Assembly (NCBI RefSeq): GCF_001665685.1
Contig: NZ_LZTB01000130.1
Span: forward strand, 144,982-208,981
Length of the DNA: 64,000 bases
Source of the DNA: Mycobacterium sp. 852013-50091_SCH5140682
Lineage (GTDB): Bacteria; Actinomycetota; Actinomycetes; Mycobacteriales; Mycobacteriaceae
Reading direction: 5' to 3'
Below, in pieces: positions 29,784 to 38,421 of the stretch (the stretch's first letter is position 1; the number at the start of each line of letters is the position of its first letter). Under the pieces are notes generated by a model. That model had not been told where the DNA came from. It searched no databases and saw only the letters and a list, made by a program, of their open reading frames with translations. The translations under genes were made by a program, and so were the position numbers.

Positions 29784-29817
29784 GGAGCGGCCCCTGTCCA
29801 ACAGATCGGATGAGCAG

Positions 29818-29937
29818 ATGATCAAAACCGACGCGGTGCTGATCGGTGCAGGAATCATGACCGCCACGCTGAACGCCTTACTGCGCCTGGTCGAGCCCGA
29901 CTGGTCGTCGATCCAGGTCGGACGGCCGACCCGGTGA
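29818..29937 (+). pseudogene. N-terminal stub of malate:quinone oxidoreductase
   Basis: A 39-codon frame reads MIKTDAVLIGAGIMTATLNA then LLRLVEPDWSSIQVG before a stop. This is the FAD-binding N-terminus of malate:quinone oxidoreductase (VLIGAGIMSATLGALLRxLEPDWSI). The enzyme is normally about 490 residues, so more than 90 percent is missing. It sits between the binding-protein-like gene and a TetR gene. Confidence 0.65.
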
Positions 29938-29983
29938 TATAGCGTGGCGAAAGTCCAGCTGTTTCTGAAGCGGGAGCCCGAGC

Positions 29984-30631
29984 ATGACCGACGAGCCGAA
30001 TGCCGCATCCGGTGCTCGGCGCACTCAGGCCGAACGCAGCGCGGCGACCCGAGCGCTGTTGCTCGACGCGACGATCGAATGCCTCATGACCTACGGCTAC
30101 TCGGCCACCACGACGCCGCGGATCGCCAAGGTCGCCGGGCTCACTCGCGGAGCACAGCTCCATCACTTCCGGGCCAAGTCCGACATGGTGGTGGCCGCGA
30201 TCGAACGTCTTGCACAGTTGCGAGCCCAAGCTGTGATGGACGAGGTGGACCGGTTCGACCCGGGTTCGGACTTCTACACCTCGCTGCTCGACTATCTGTG
30301 GGAATTGCACCAGGGTCCGTTGTTCGCTGCGACCGTTGAACTTTGGGTGGCGGGCCGCACCGACCGCGTGCTGGCTCGCGAGATCGAGAAGGTCGAGCCG
30401 ATCGTGAACACCGCGCTGATCGCAGCCGCCGAACATGTCCTGCCCGCGGCGGCTGCGGCGTCGAAAGAATTGGGCGACTTCGTTTTCACAGCGATGGACA
30501 CCCTGCGCGGAATCCTCATCGCCAGCTTCGTCGACGGCGATGCGGCCCGGGCGCGGCGGCGATGGCAGCGGGCCTGTCGAGTTCTGGTGACGGCCGCGCC
30601 GCGGGTGTTCGACGGCCCATCCGGCGGTTGA
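29984..30631 (+). CDS. TetR-family regulator
   Basis: 215 residues. The HTH is YSATTTPRIAKVAGLTRGAQLHHFRAKSDMVVAAIERL, preceded by a short basic arm RRTQAERSAATRALLLDATI, as in many TetR proteins. The ligand-binding part contains ELHQGPLFAATVELWVAGRTD, a signature of a common actinobacterial TetR C-terminal group. It lies behind the SDR/binding-protein pair in the same direction. The twin GTGT-N-ACAC sites of the 27974-28050 repeat could be its operator. Confidence 0.87.
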   Translation: MTDEPNAASGARRTQAERSAATRALLLDATIECLMTYGYSATTTPRIAKVAGLTRGAQLHHFRAKSDMVVAAIERLAQLRAQAVMDEVDRFDPGSDFYTSLLDYLWELHQGPLFAATVELWVAGRTDRVLAREIEKVEPIVNTALIAAAEHVLPAAAAASKELGDFVFTAMDTLRGILIASFVDGDAARARRRWQRACRVLVTAAPRVFDGPSGG

Positions 30632-30755
30632 CGGTATCTGCGGTCGCAAAGAACCTCGCAGCGCACCAAGCGCAATCCATTGAATAGATGCAGCTGTGCA
30701 TGTATCTTTTGACGGGGACGGCAAATAGTTTGCTGTGGCCCTGGAGGTCGGGGAT

Positions 30756-32060
30756 ATGACGCGATTTGTGTTGCCTGCTTCCGGCCCTGCCTCGCCATGC
30801 TGTGCTGCACGACTCGTCGAGCAACGCACCGTGACGAGGGCCGGCATCGTGGCTTCCGTGGTATTTGCTCTTGCAACATGTGGGTCCATCACGGCGCAGG
30901 CCACCACGACGCTGTACGTGCCCGGAACCTCGCCGTCCCCGCAACCGTCCGGGACGGTGAGCCTGGCCTGGATGGGGCCGGCCGTCACGCAGTTCGCCAG
31001 CACCGCCTATCAGATCGGCTACCCGGCATCGTTGTATCCGTTCGAGGGCACCATCGCGCTGGATCCGTCTGTCGCACAAGGAGTTATCGCCCTGGACGCG
31101 GCGATCCGGGCGGTCCCGCCGGGGGAGCCCATCCAGGTCATCGGCGTCTCGCAGGGCGATGTTGTCCTCAGCGTGGAGGAGCAGGCACTGCTCGCCAATC
31201 CGCCTGCGAACACCGACATCACGTTCATCCGGTTCGCCGACCCGACCAGCCCGACAGGCATCATGGGCCGCGACGCGGGCCTGCAGCTACCGGGCATGAC
31301 CTTTGTCGCCGCCCCGGCAACGCCGTACAACACGGTGATCATCAACCGCCAGTACGACGGCATCGCCGACTGGCCGGCCAATCAGCTCAACATCCTCGCC
31401 GACGTCAACGCCCTCCTGGGTGCCCTCTACCTGCACAACCAGGTCAACTACGGGGTGGACCTGAGCACGATTCCCGCCTCCGACATCACCACCACGACCA
31501 ATTCGATGGGCGGGACCACCACGACGTACCTGATCCCGTACACCGGCTTACTGCCGATCCTGCGCCCACTGCAGAGTCTGGGGGTCAACGAGCAACTGCT
31601 TGAGGCGGTTCAGGTTCCCCTCAAGCGGATCATCGATTCGGCATATACGACGTCGACGTGGTCCCCAGTGCACAAGGCAGTGGCCGCGGTTGGGCAGGCG
31701 GCGTTCCTGGCCGTGGTGAACACCGCATCCCGGGTCGCATCGGATGTCGGTGCGGCGCTGCAGAAGTTGCCTGCCCTTCCGGGCGGCATCACGCCGCAGA
31801 CGACCGCCCGGATTGCCAAGACCGCTCCGACCACCAACCCGGTGGCCGCCCTGCGCGCCGGCACGTCGGATACAGCGGAGAAGGCGCCGAAGAATCCGAA
31901 ACGTCAAGCGCGGGGAACGGACAGGGTTCGGCAGATCACGGGCGCCGTGACCCGCCACCGGGACACCGCCGACGGTCCGCGCCTGTCAGCGTCCAAGTCG
32001 CGCCCTCTCGTGAATCTCCGGCATGCGCTTCACCCGACGCACGGGCTGGGCGCGAGGTGA
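30756..32060 (+). CDS. Exported PE-PPE-domain serine esterase
   Basis: 434 residues from the ATG at 30756 (GGAGG upstream). An N-terminal hydrophobic segment (about 27-48, VTRAGIVASVVFALATCGSI) serves as signal or anchor. It is followed by the PE-PPE (PF08237-type) alpha/beta hydrolase domain: TTTLYVPGTSPSPQPSG, the nucleophile in VIGVSQGDVVLSVE (GxSxG), DITFIRFADPTSPTGIMG, YDGIADWP and NQVNYGVD. There is no PE or PPE domain proper. The C-terminal 100 residues are basic and low-complexity. Related mycobacterial proteins hydrolyse short-chain esters at the cell envelope. Confidence 0.88.
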   Translation: MTRFVLPASGPASPCCAARLVEQRTVTRAGIVASVVFALATCGSITAQATTTLYVPGTSPSPQPSGTVSLAWMGPAVTQFASTAYQIGYPASLYPFEGTIALDPSVAQGVIALDAAIRAVPPGEPIQVIGVSQGDVVLSVEEQALLANPPANTDITFIRFADPTSPTGIMGRDAGLQLPGMTFVAAPATPYNTVIINRQYDGIADWPANQLNILADVNALLGALYLHNQVNYGVDLSTIPASDITTTTNSMGGTTTTYLIPYTGLLPILRPLQSLGVNEQLLEAVQVPLKRIIDSAYTTSTWSPVHKAVAAVGQAAFLAVVNTASRVASDVGAALQKLPALPGGITPQTTARIAKTAPTTNPVAALRAGTSDTAEKAPKNPKRQARGTDRVRQITGAVTRHRDTADGPRLSASKSRPLVNLRHALHPTHGLGAR

Positions 32061-32080
32061 TCTTGGCCGCCGGCCGAGTG

Positions 32081-32893
32081 TTACGAACCCGATTCACTCA
32101 TGACGAGATCGAGGTGGGTGTTGATCATGGCTTCGGTCTCGTGCAGGCAATGCTGCAGTGCCGCTGCCTCGGCTGCGGTTTCGTCGCCCCGCACGATCGC
32201 CTCCAGGATCGCGGCGTGGTCGCGTTCGGCCTGCTCGAACTCGAAGAGCTGTCCGGTCGGATCTGACGCCCACAACAGCGGCGCCATCTCGCCCTGAACC
32301 TGGACGGTGGCCGTGGTGAGCCGATTCGACTGGGCGGCCACCGCGAGGCCGATGTGGAAGCGGCTGTCGGCCTTACGGCGGTCCTGCGGGCTGGTGGCCG
32401 ACCGAAAGGTGTCGGCCAAGTTCTGCAGCCGGTTCTGGTCTGCGTGGTCGGATCGGGCTGCGGCCAGCCGCGCCGCAGTTGTGGCGATACTGTCCGACAG
32501 GTCACCGAGGTCGCGGAGATCCTCGGTGCTGCGTTCACGCAGCCGGCGGCGCCGTTCCGTCTCGGTGACGACGCCCGCGTCGCACACCACGCTGCCGCCG
32601 CCACGGCCGCGTCGGGTCTGGATGAAGCCGCGGTCGCGCAGGGAGGCCAGTGCGGCACGCAGGGTGAGCACGGCCACCCCGAACTGCGCCGCGAGTTCCC
32701 GTTCCGCGGGCAGCATTTCGCCATAGCCGATGAGCCCGACGGCGATCGCGGTCTCCAGTTGGTGGGCGATCTGATCGGCCCGGTCGGCGCCGATGGCCTC
32801 GTTGGTGCGCAGTTGTGCGACGAGGGAGAACGAACTGCCGCGCGTCGCGTCGGAAGGTGTTGAGACGCCAAAGGGTTGAGCTGCCTGCGTCAT
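32081..32893 (-). CDS. FadR-subfamily GntR regulator of the permease/dehydrogenase operon
   Basis: 270 residues. The winged HTH is MLPAERELAAQFGVAVLTLRAALASLRDRGFIQTRRGRGGGSVV and the FCD effector domain includes DSRFHIGLAVAAQSNRLTTA and ERDHAAILEAIVRGDETAAEAA. A 40-residue N-terminal extension precedes the HTH. It overlaps the end of the Cache-domain gene by four bases (ATGA) and is therefore translationally coupled to it. It is the last gene of the catabolic cluster and probably its regulator. Confidence 0.9.
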   Translation of the reverse strand: MTQAAQPFGVSTPSDATRGSSFSLVAQLRTNEAIGADRADQIAHQLETAIAVGLIGYGEMLPAERELAAQFGVAVLTLRAALASLRDRGFIQTRRGRGGGSVVCDAGVVTETERRRRLRERSTEDLRDLGDLSDSIATTAARLAAARSDHADQNRLQNLADTFRSATSPQDRRKADSRFHIGLAVAAQSNRLTTATVQVQGEMAPLLWASDPTGQLFEFEQAERDHAAILEAIVRGDETAAEAAALQHCLHETEAMINTHLDLVMSESGS

Positions 32894-33639
32894 GACAGCG
32901 CCACTATCCGCCAGGGCAGCCGCTCGGGATCGCGCGAACGAACCGGCACGGTGTGGACGATGCGTTCCGAATCAGTAAGCCGCAGCCGCGATCCGGTGAC
33001 ATGGCGGGCACTGTTGGACACCACGACGCGCTCGTTGGCGGCCAGCAGCACCACCTGATGGCGACGGGTGTTCAAGGTCCGCAACAGCAGTGCCTCCAGG
33101 CCGGGGATCGACAGATCGGCGCCGATCACCGCTGTGCCTCCGGAGGCGGCTTTCAGAGGAATGCCCAAAGTGATTGTGCAGACGTCGATTCCGCCGACGT
33201 CGATGTAGGGCCCGGTTGTGACGGGATGGCCCGCGGCGATGGGAGCGGTGAACCAGTCGTGCGATTGGTAATCGTAGAAGCCGACGGCGTCGGGGTTGAG
33301 GATGTGTTTGACGAAGTAGGAGTTGCCGTCGGCGTCACGGCGCCAGCACTCCAGCCACCGGGTGGCGTCGCTCAAGGTGTCCGATCCGAACGCCATGTCG
33401 AACCCTTCGAGCAGTGGCTGGTCGGCGGAGAGCAGTTCCTGCAGCAGCGGTCTCACCGATGCCAGCGCGGCCCGGTCGGGCGTGCGGTGGCGCTCGGCGA
33501 AGCCGTCGATGATCTCGCTCACCCGCCGGTGCACGATCTCGACGAGCTCGAACAGCTCGTCCATGCGGGTTCCGACCACCCCTGCGACGCGATCCAGCAG
33601 CGCAGGCAGATCGTCTTCTGCTACAGCCATCGTGCTCAC
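32890..33639 (-). CDS. Soluble Cache-domain protein
   Basis: 249 residues. An N-terminal helical part (about 1-65) is followed by a PDC/Cache sensor fold with SYFVKHILNPDAVGFYDYQSHDWFTAPIAAGHPVTTGPYIDVGGIDVCTITLGIPL and GTAVIGADLSIPGLEALLL. Cache domains normally sit outside the membrane on chemoreceptors and kinases, but no signal peptide or membrane helix is present here. Its gene overlaps that of the GntR regulator. A cytoplasmic ligand-binding partner of the regulator or of the transported substrate's pathway is the likeliest role. Confidence 0.8.
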   Translation of the reverse strand: MSTMAVAEDDLPALLDRVAGVVGTRMDELFELVEIVHRRVSEIIDGFAERHRTPDRAALASVRPLLQELLSADQPLLEGFDMAFGSDTLSDATRWLECWRRDADGNSYFVKHILNPDAVGFYDYQSHDWFTAPIAAGHPVTTGPYIDVGGIDVCTITLGIPLKAASGGTAVIGADLSIPGLEALLLRTLNTRRHQVVLLAANERVVVSNSARHVTGSRLRLTDSERIVHTVPVRSRDPERLPWRIVALS

Positions 33640-33673
33640 TCACCGTCCTCGTAGCCGCAGGCTAACACCAGCG

Positions 33674-33701
33674 ACCCCGCCGGGGCGGTGCCCGGCGGGG
33701 T
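33674..33701 (-). terminator. Terminator-like hairpin behind the permease gene
   Basis: ACCCCGCCGGG (33674-33684), loop GCGGTG, CCCGGCGGGGT (33691-33701): a perfect 11-bp GC stem between the permease stop and the Cache gene start. No T-run follows. It may stop or reduce read-through into the Cache-GntR pair. Confidence 0.6.
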
Positions 33702-33731
33702 GTGGCCTGCGGTGTCGTTAACGGCCTGCCC

Positions 33732-35393
33732 TCATTCCCACGGCCCGGCGGGAGTCTTCGCGGCGGCGGTTGCCTCGTGCTGCGACCCATGGTGATGGTG
33801 GCCGGGATGGTGTTCTTCGTATTCGAATTCGAGCTCGTCAGCCGATCCGACTCCGGCGGGCAGGTTGATGGTGCTGCGCGGACCGGTGTAGGTGTGCTTG
33901 ACCCGCAACTGCCAGGCCAGCCACAGCGCGAGCAGGGTGCCGCCGACGACCAACGGGGTGTAGTTGAGGTACTTCCACTCGAAGCTCGCGTTCCACGGCA
34001 CACCGCCCGACGAGGTGGGCAGCATGGCGATGACGGTGGTGATCCCGATCTCGACGACGGCGATCGCGCACAGCCACTTGTACTTCTGGCCCAGATTCCA
34101 GCTGCCTGCCTTGAAGGCAGATCCCTTGCGCCAGCGCTGGTAGATCGGAATCGCGAACGCCAGGTAGAGGCCGACGACACCGATGGAGACGACGGCGTTG
34201 AAGGCCACCGGTACCGGAGCCCCATTGACGTCGACCTCGACCAGTGCGGGCAGGGTCAACACGATGGCGAGTACGGCGACCAGGGCCACGCTGTAGAGCG
34301 GTACGTTCTTGCTGTTCAGCCGAGTCCAGAACCGGGCACCGGGGACAGCGCCGTCCCGGCTGAACGCGAACAGCATGCGGGTGGTCGAGGTCATGCAGGC
34401 CATGGCGCAGAAGCATTGGCCGACAGTCGATATCACCAGAACGATGCCGATCCATGGGGCGCCCAGCGCTTGGTTGAGCACCGTCACCACGGATCCGCCG
34501 CCGGCGCTGACGGCGTCCGGGTCCTGCACGGCGAACAGGAAGCTCAGCAGCAGGATCCAGCCGCCGATCGCCGAGTACAGGATGGCCTGCCAGATGCCCT
34601 TGGCCGCCGAACCCGCCGCGCCGACGGTCTCCTCCGACATGTGGCACGACGCGTCGTATCCGGTGACGGTGAACTGGGGCAGGATCATCGACAACGGCAG
34701 CACCAGGAACAGGAACCCGAGGTTCGACGTGCTGCCGCCGAACATGCCGGTGTTGTTGATCCGCTGCGTGAAGACATCCGAGACGCTGGCGTGGTGGTCC
34801 GGGATGAAGATCAGGATCGCGATGACTGCCGCGACACCCACGACATGCCACCACACCGAGATGCTGTTGAAGATGGCCAGCAGGTGGCTGGAGAAGATCG
34901 AGAGCAGGGTGACGATGATGAGCACCCCGATGAAGATCAGGAACACCCGCGTGAGCGAATAGCCTGCCGCCCAGGTCGGGCTGTAGGCGGAGATCGTGAT
35001 GTCGATGAAACTGGCCGCGCCGTAAGACACTGCGGCCACGATGGCCAGCAGGCCGAGGAAATCCAGCCAGCCGGTGAAATAGCTGGAGCGCAACGAGCCC
35101 AGTTTTACGGCCCAGAAGTACATGCCACCGGAGGTGGGCATGGCCGAGACCAGCTCGCCCATGCACAGTCCCACGATGAGGATCAGCGCGCTGACGATGG
35201 GCCAGCCCCAGCTGATGGCCATCGGACCACCGTTGTTCCAGCCGATGAAGAAGCTGATGAACGGGCCGCTGAGGATGGAGATGACGGAGAAGGAGATGGC
35301 GAAGTTGTGAAAGCCCGACCACGAGCGGTCGAGCTCGGCTTTATAGCCGAGCTCGGCGAGCATCTCGTCATCGGAGCTCTTGGCAGTGGACAT
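33732..35393 (-). CDS. APC-superfamily (ACT family) amino acid/GABA-type permease
   Basis: 553 residues with about 12 membrane helices. GYDASCHMSEETVGAA and the N-terminal SGFHNFAISFSVISILSG are signatures of the amino acid/choline transporter (ACT) family, which includes GABA and choline permeases. The C-terminal cytoplasmic tail is acidic then histidine-rich (EYEEHHPGHHHHGSQHE). It lies between the flavin oxidase and the Cache gene on one strand, 41 bp after the oxidase. I infer uptake of an amine or amino acid that the upstream dehydrogenase and oxidase degrade. Confidence 0.9.
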   Translation of the reverse strand: MSTAKSSDDEMLAELGYKAELDRSWSGFHNFAISFSVISILSGPFISFFIGWNNGGPMAISWGWPIVSALILIVGLCMGELVSAMPTSGGMYFWAVKLGSLRSSYFTGWLDFLGLLAIVAAVSYGAASFIDITISAYSPTWAAGYSLTRVFLIFIGVLIIVTLLSIFSSHLLAIFNSISVWWHVVGVAAVIAILIFIPDHHASVSDVFTQRINNTGMFGGSTSNLGFLFLVLPLSMILPQFTVTGYDASCHMSEETVGAAGSAAKGIWQAILYSAIGGWILLLSFLFAVQDPDAVSAGGGSVVTVLNQALGAPWIGIVLVISTVGQCFCAMACMTSTTRMLFAFSRDGAVPGARFWTRLNSKNVPLYSVALVAVLAIVLTLPALVEVDVNGAPVPVAFNAVVSIGVVGLYLAFAIPIYQRWRKGSAFKAGSWNLGQKYKWLCAIAVVEIGITTVIAMLPTSSGGVPWNASFEWKYLNYTPLVVGGTLLALWLAWQLRVKHTYTGPRSTINLPAGVGSADELEFEYEEHHPGHHHHGSQHEATAAAKTPAGPWE

Positions 35394-35434
35394 CGTTGGT
35401 ATTCCTTGGTTTTCGACGAAGGGTGGGGAGTCGG

Positions 35435-36706
35435 TCAGCCGACGAGCTGACGCAGACTGTCGTTGAGGAACACGCCGTTGGGATCGAATTCACGGCGTAC
35501 GGCGACGAACTTGTCGTATTCGGGATATTGCTTCTCGATGCGCTCGCGGGTCAGGAAGTGCAGCTTGCCCCAGTGCTGGCGGGCGCCGAAGTCTTCCAGG
35601 AGTGCGTCTACGTCGCGCAGGTACGGCCAGTAGTCGGTACCCGGATGCCCCGAGACGGACAGCACGTTGGTCTCGCGCTTGTAGAAGGGCGACAGGTAGC
35701 CGTCTTCGGGCCCGACCCAACGGACTTCGATCGGGTACAGCTCATTCGGGTACTTGGTGAGGATCAGCTGCTGCAGAGCCTCGATGGCTTCCAGGCTGTG
35801 TTCGGCAGGCACGTAGTACTCGAGTTCGTGGAACGGCAGCGTCATGCCGCCCATGTCGTAGATCCGGTAGGACCGGTCGACGCGGGCGCCCGGGGTGGTG
35901 CTGATTCCCTCGGGTTCGTTGATCTCGACTTCCCGGTAGATCTTCTGATACGCCCGGTTGGTCATGGGAAGTCCCGGGGGACAGGGTAACTCGTAGAGAG
36001 CCGGAGAGGCTTCGGTCTGGCACCACAGGAACGAGTAGTGCCGCAGGTTGGCGACATTGTCTGCGAGATTGGCCTTGATCTCGTCCCAGTGCGGGTAGCT
36101 GACCTCCTCGGCGAGGTAGTAGCGCGGGGAGGCTTCCAGCTCGACCTCGGTCATGATTCCGAGAGTGCCGAGCGCGACCTGGGCCGCCAGCAACGTGTTC
36201 AGGTCGTCCTCGCCGACTTCGACGATCTCGCCGTGTCCGTTGACAATTCGGGCCCAGCGCAACCGGCCGGAGAAGCTGGTCTGCCGGATACCGGAGCCGT
36301 GCGTCGCGGTGGCCAGCGCACCCGAGATCGACTGTTCGACGATGTCGCCCTGGTTGGTCAGTGACAGCCCGTGCTCCCACAGCGGATCGCCGATGTCCTT
36401 GAGTCGGGTACCGCCGCGCAGCCGGACCCGGTTGCGGGCGACGTCGACGCCTGTCAACCCGGTCAGCGCGTCGGTGTTGATCAGGACCCCGCCGGTGGTG
36501 ACGATCGGGGTGAACGAGTGCCCGGCCCCCACGGCCCGGACCGGCAGGCCCTGTTTGATCGCGAACCGGACGACGTCGAGGACCTCCTGCTCGTCGCGCG
36601 GTGCGACGGTGAAAGCCGGTGTGCAGGTCTGGTTTCCACCCCAGTTGGTCCATGGCTGGTAGGTGGTGTGGCTGATCGGGGGTACGGCGTAGGTGTGGGT
36701 GGGCAT
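35435..36706 (-). CDS. VAO-type FAD oxidase/dehydrogenase of the aldonolactone oxidase family
   Basis: 423 residues from the ATG at 36706. The FAD-binding domain shows VRAVGAGHSFTPIVTTGG, GDIVEQSISGALATATHGSG and LGTLGIMTEVEL. The C-terminal aldonolactone-oxidase domain ends in HWGKLHFLTRERI and FDPNGVFLNDSLRQLVG. Relatives include D-arabinono-1,4-lactone oxidase, alditol oxidase and Rv1771 gulonolactone dehydrogenase, so the direct substrate is probably a hydroxyl or lactone compound, but it cannot be named. It sits 38 bp behind the aldehyde dehydrogenase and before the permease, in one operon. Confidence 0.9.
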   Translation of the reverse strand: MPTHTYAVPPISHTTYQPWTNWGGNQTCTPAFTVAPRDEQEVLDVVRFAIKQGLPVRAVGAGHSFTPIVTTGGVLINTDALTGLTGVDVARNRVRLRGGTRLKDIGDPLWEHGLSLTNQGDIVEQSISGALATATHGSGIRQTSFSGRLRWARIVNGHGEIVEVGEDDLNTLLAAQVALGTLGIMTEVELEASPRYYLAEEVSYPHWDEIKANLADNVANLRHYSFLWCQTEASPALYELPCPPGLPMTNRAYQKIYREVEINEPEGISTTPGARVDRSYRIYDMGGMTLPFHELEYYVPAEHSLEAIEALQQLILTKYPNELYPIEVRWVGPEDGYLSPFYKRETNVLSVSGHPGTDYWPYLRDVDALLEDFGARQHWGKLHFLTRERIEKQYPEYDKFVAVRREFDPNGVFLNDSLRQLVG

Positions 36707-36744
36707 GGCGGACAGGGCCTTCCGACGAGGGTGGGTGGGAGTGA

Positions 36745-38256
36745 TCAGCGGCCGTGGTTGTGCATGACGTGTTTGGTGCGCGAGTAGTCGTCGAGGGCGT
36801 AGATCGACAGGTCGCGTCCGTATCCGGAGCCTTTGACGCCGCCCCAAGGGGCTTCGGTGGCCAGCACCAGGTGGGAGTTGACCCATACGGTGCCCGCGTC
36901 GAGCTTGCCGGCGATGTCATGGCTGCGCTTGGCGTTTTCGGTGAACACCGACGCCGACAGTCCGTATGTGGTGGCGTTGGCCCGGGTGACGGCCTCGTGT
37001 TCGTCGGAGAAGGTTTCGACGGTCACCACGGGGCCGAAGATCTCTTGGCGGGCGGCCTCCGCGTCACTGTCGAGGCCGACCAGCACGGTCGGGGCGATGA
37101 AGAAGCCAGGGCCTTCGAGGGCCGAACCACCCACGGCCGCACGGATACCCGCGTCCTTGGCCCGTTGCAGGTAGCCGCGGACGCGGTCGAAGTGGGCTCG
37201 CGACACCAATGGGCCGATCTCGACGTCGTCACCGGCGCCGGGTTCACCGACCGTGAATGAGCTGACCTCCTTGACCAGGTGCTCGACGAACGCGTCGGCG
37301 ACCGACTCGTGCACCAGCACGCGGCATCCCGCGCCGCATTCCTGCCCGGAGTTCCAGTAGCCCGCGGCGCGGATCGACGACGCTGCCGCGGGCAGGTCGG
37401 CGTCCTCGAAGATGACCACGGGCGCCTTGCCGCCGAGTTCGAGGTGCACCCGCTTGAGCGACTCTGCGGCCGCGCGGGCCACGGCTTTTCCGCTGTTGAC
37501 CGACCCGGTGAGCGCGATCATGTCGACGCCGGGGTGCTCGGCCAGGGCGGCGCCGACGACGGGGCCGGTGCCGGTGACGATGTTGAGCACGCCTGCGGGC
37601 AGCAGATCGGCGACCAGTTCGGCGAACTTGCACGTGGTCAGCGGGGTGATCTCGGATGGCTTGAGCACCAAGGTGTTTCCCGCGGCCAGGATCGGGGCGA
37701 TCTTCCACGCCGCCATCAGCAGCGGGTAGTTCCACGGGGTGACCACGCCGATCACGCCGAGCGGTTCGCGCACGATGACCGACAGATGGTCGGCGGCGTA
37801 GTTGCCTGCGGCTTGCGAGGTGGTGGCCCGCGCCGCGCCTGCGAAGAACCGGAAGGTGTCGATGGTGCCGGCCACGTCGTCGCGGGCCACCTCGAACGGC
37901 TTGCCGGTGTTGGCCGATTCCAGGTTGACGAGCAGGTCGTGGTGCTCGGCGACGCGGTCGGCGATCTGCAGCAGGATCAGCGAGCGTTCCTTGGGGGTGA
38001 GTGCGCCCCATGCCCGTTGGGCTGCGCGTGCCGCGGCGACGGCCACCTCGACGTCGGCGACAGTGCCGTCAGGCACCTGGGCGAGCACGGTCTCGTGGCA
38101 GGGGTCGACCACGTCGAGGGTGGCCTCCGAGGTGCTCGGCCGGAACGCGCCATCGATGAATTGCCCGGCCGGCGGCAGATCGCCGGCACTGATCAGGGGC
38201 GTCGCCTCGGGATTGCGGCGGACGGTCGTGGGCGTGGTTTCTGGCAGGACGGTCAT
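36745..38256 (-). CDS. NAD-dependent aldehyde dehydrogenase (aminobutyraldehyde-type)
   Basis: 503 residues. All ALDH signatures are present: VVTPWNYPLLMAAWKIAPILAAGNTLVLKPSE, the general base Glu in LELGGKAPV and the catalytic Cys in YWNSGQECGAGCRV. Overall it is closest to gamma-aminobutyraldehyde/betaine-aldehyde type enzymes (PuuC/PatD-like). It is first in the minus-strand operon and is preceded by a 30-bp palindrome. Together with the ACT permease this points to an amine- or amino-alcohol-derived aldehyde, although no amine oxidase or aminotransferase is adjacent. Confidence 0.92.
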   Translation of the reverse strand: MTVLPETTPTTVRRNPEATPLISAGDLPPAGQFIDGAFRPSTSEATLDVVDPCHETVLAQVPDGTVADVEVAVAAARAAQRAWGALTPKERSLILLQIADRVAEHHDLLVNLESANTGKPFEVARDDVAGTIDTFRFFAGAARATTSQAAGNYAADHLSVIVREPLGVIGVVTPWNYPLLMAAWKIAPILAAGNTLVLKPSEITPLTTCKFAELVADLLPAGVLNIVTGTGPVVGAALAEHPGVDMIALTGSVNSGKAVARAAAESLKRVHLELGGKAPVVIFEDADLPAAASSIRAAGYWNSGQECGAGCRVLVHESVADAFVEHLVKEVSSFTVGEPGAGDDVEIGPLVSRAHFDRVRGYLQRAKDAGIRAAVGGSALEGPGFFIAPTVLVGLDSDAEAARQEIFGPVVTVETFSDEHEAVTRANATTYGLSASVFTENAKRSHDIAGKLDAGTVWVNSHLVLATEAPWGGVKGSGYGRDLSIYALDDYSRTKHVMHNHGR

Positions 38257-38281
38257 GGGGATGCCTTCGTCGAGAGTGATT

Positions 38282-38311
38282 GATTCATTTTTAAAGCTTT
38301 AGTAGTGAATC
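38282..38311. promoter_or_regulatory. 30-bp AT-rich palindrome upstream of the aldehyde dehydrogenase
   Basis: GATTCA-N4-TAAAGCTTTA-N4-TGAATC is symmetric over 30 bp, with a perfect 10-bp core. Its low GC content stands out in this genome. It lies 26 bp upstream of the dehydrogenase ATG, a position suited to an operator of the GntR protein encoded at the end of the same operon. Confidence 0.6.
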
Positions 38312-38407
38312 TTTACGCTGTGGCGTGGCTCACGTCAAGAGCTGCGAGTGCTTTTAACCGACTGGAAACACCCACCCGCCTCGCCGGGGGCTGTCGGCCC
38401 GATTCGG

Positions 38408-38413
38408 TAGGGT
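38408..38413 (+). promoter_or_regulatory. -10 box of a leaderless tex promoter
   Basis: TAGGGT ends eight bases before the GTG at 38422. The expected start falls at or next to the GTG, implying a leaderless mRNA and supporting that start over longer in-frame alternatives. Confidence 0.5.
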
Positions 38414-38421
38414 CCTCCGAC

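Noticed and set aside
30756..32060. Cutinase assignment for the exported esterase
   Set aside because: The GxSxG context and the ITFIRFADPTSP and NQVNYGVD stretches fit the PE-PPE hydrolase domain rather than cutinase.
13418..33700. Direct repeat of the tRNA-Val 3' end as a second attachment site
   Set aside because: None found by eye, so the block is described as accessory and not as a delimited integrative element.
33702..35450. 582-codon plus-strand frame across the permease gene
   Set aside because: The opposite strand encodes a 12-helix permease with family motifs; this frame is its charged complement.
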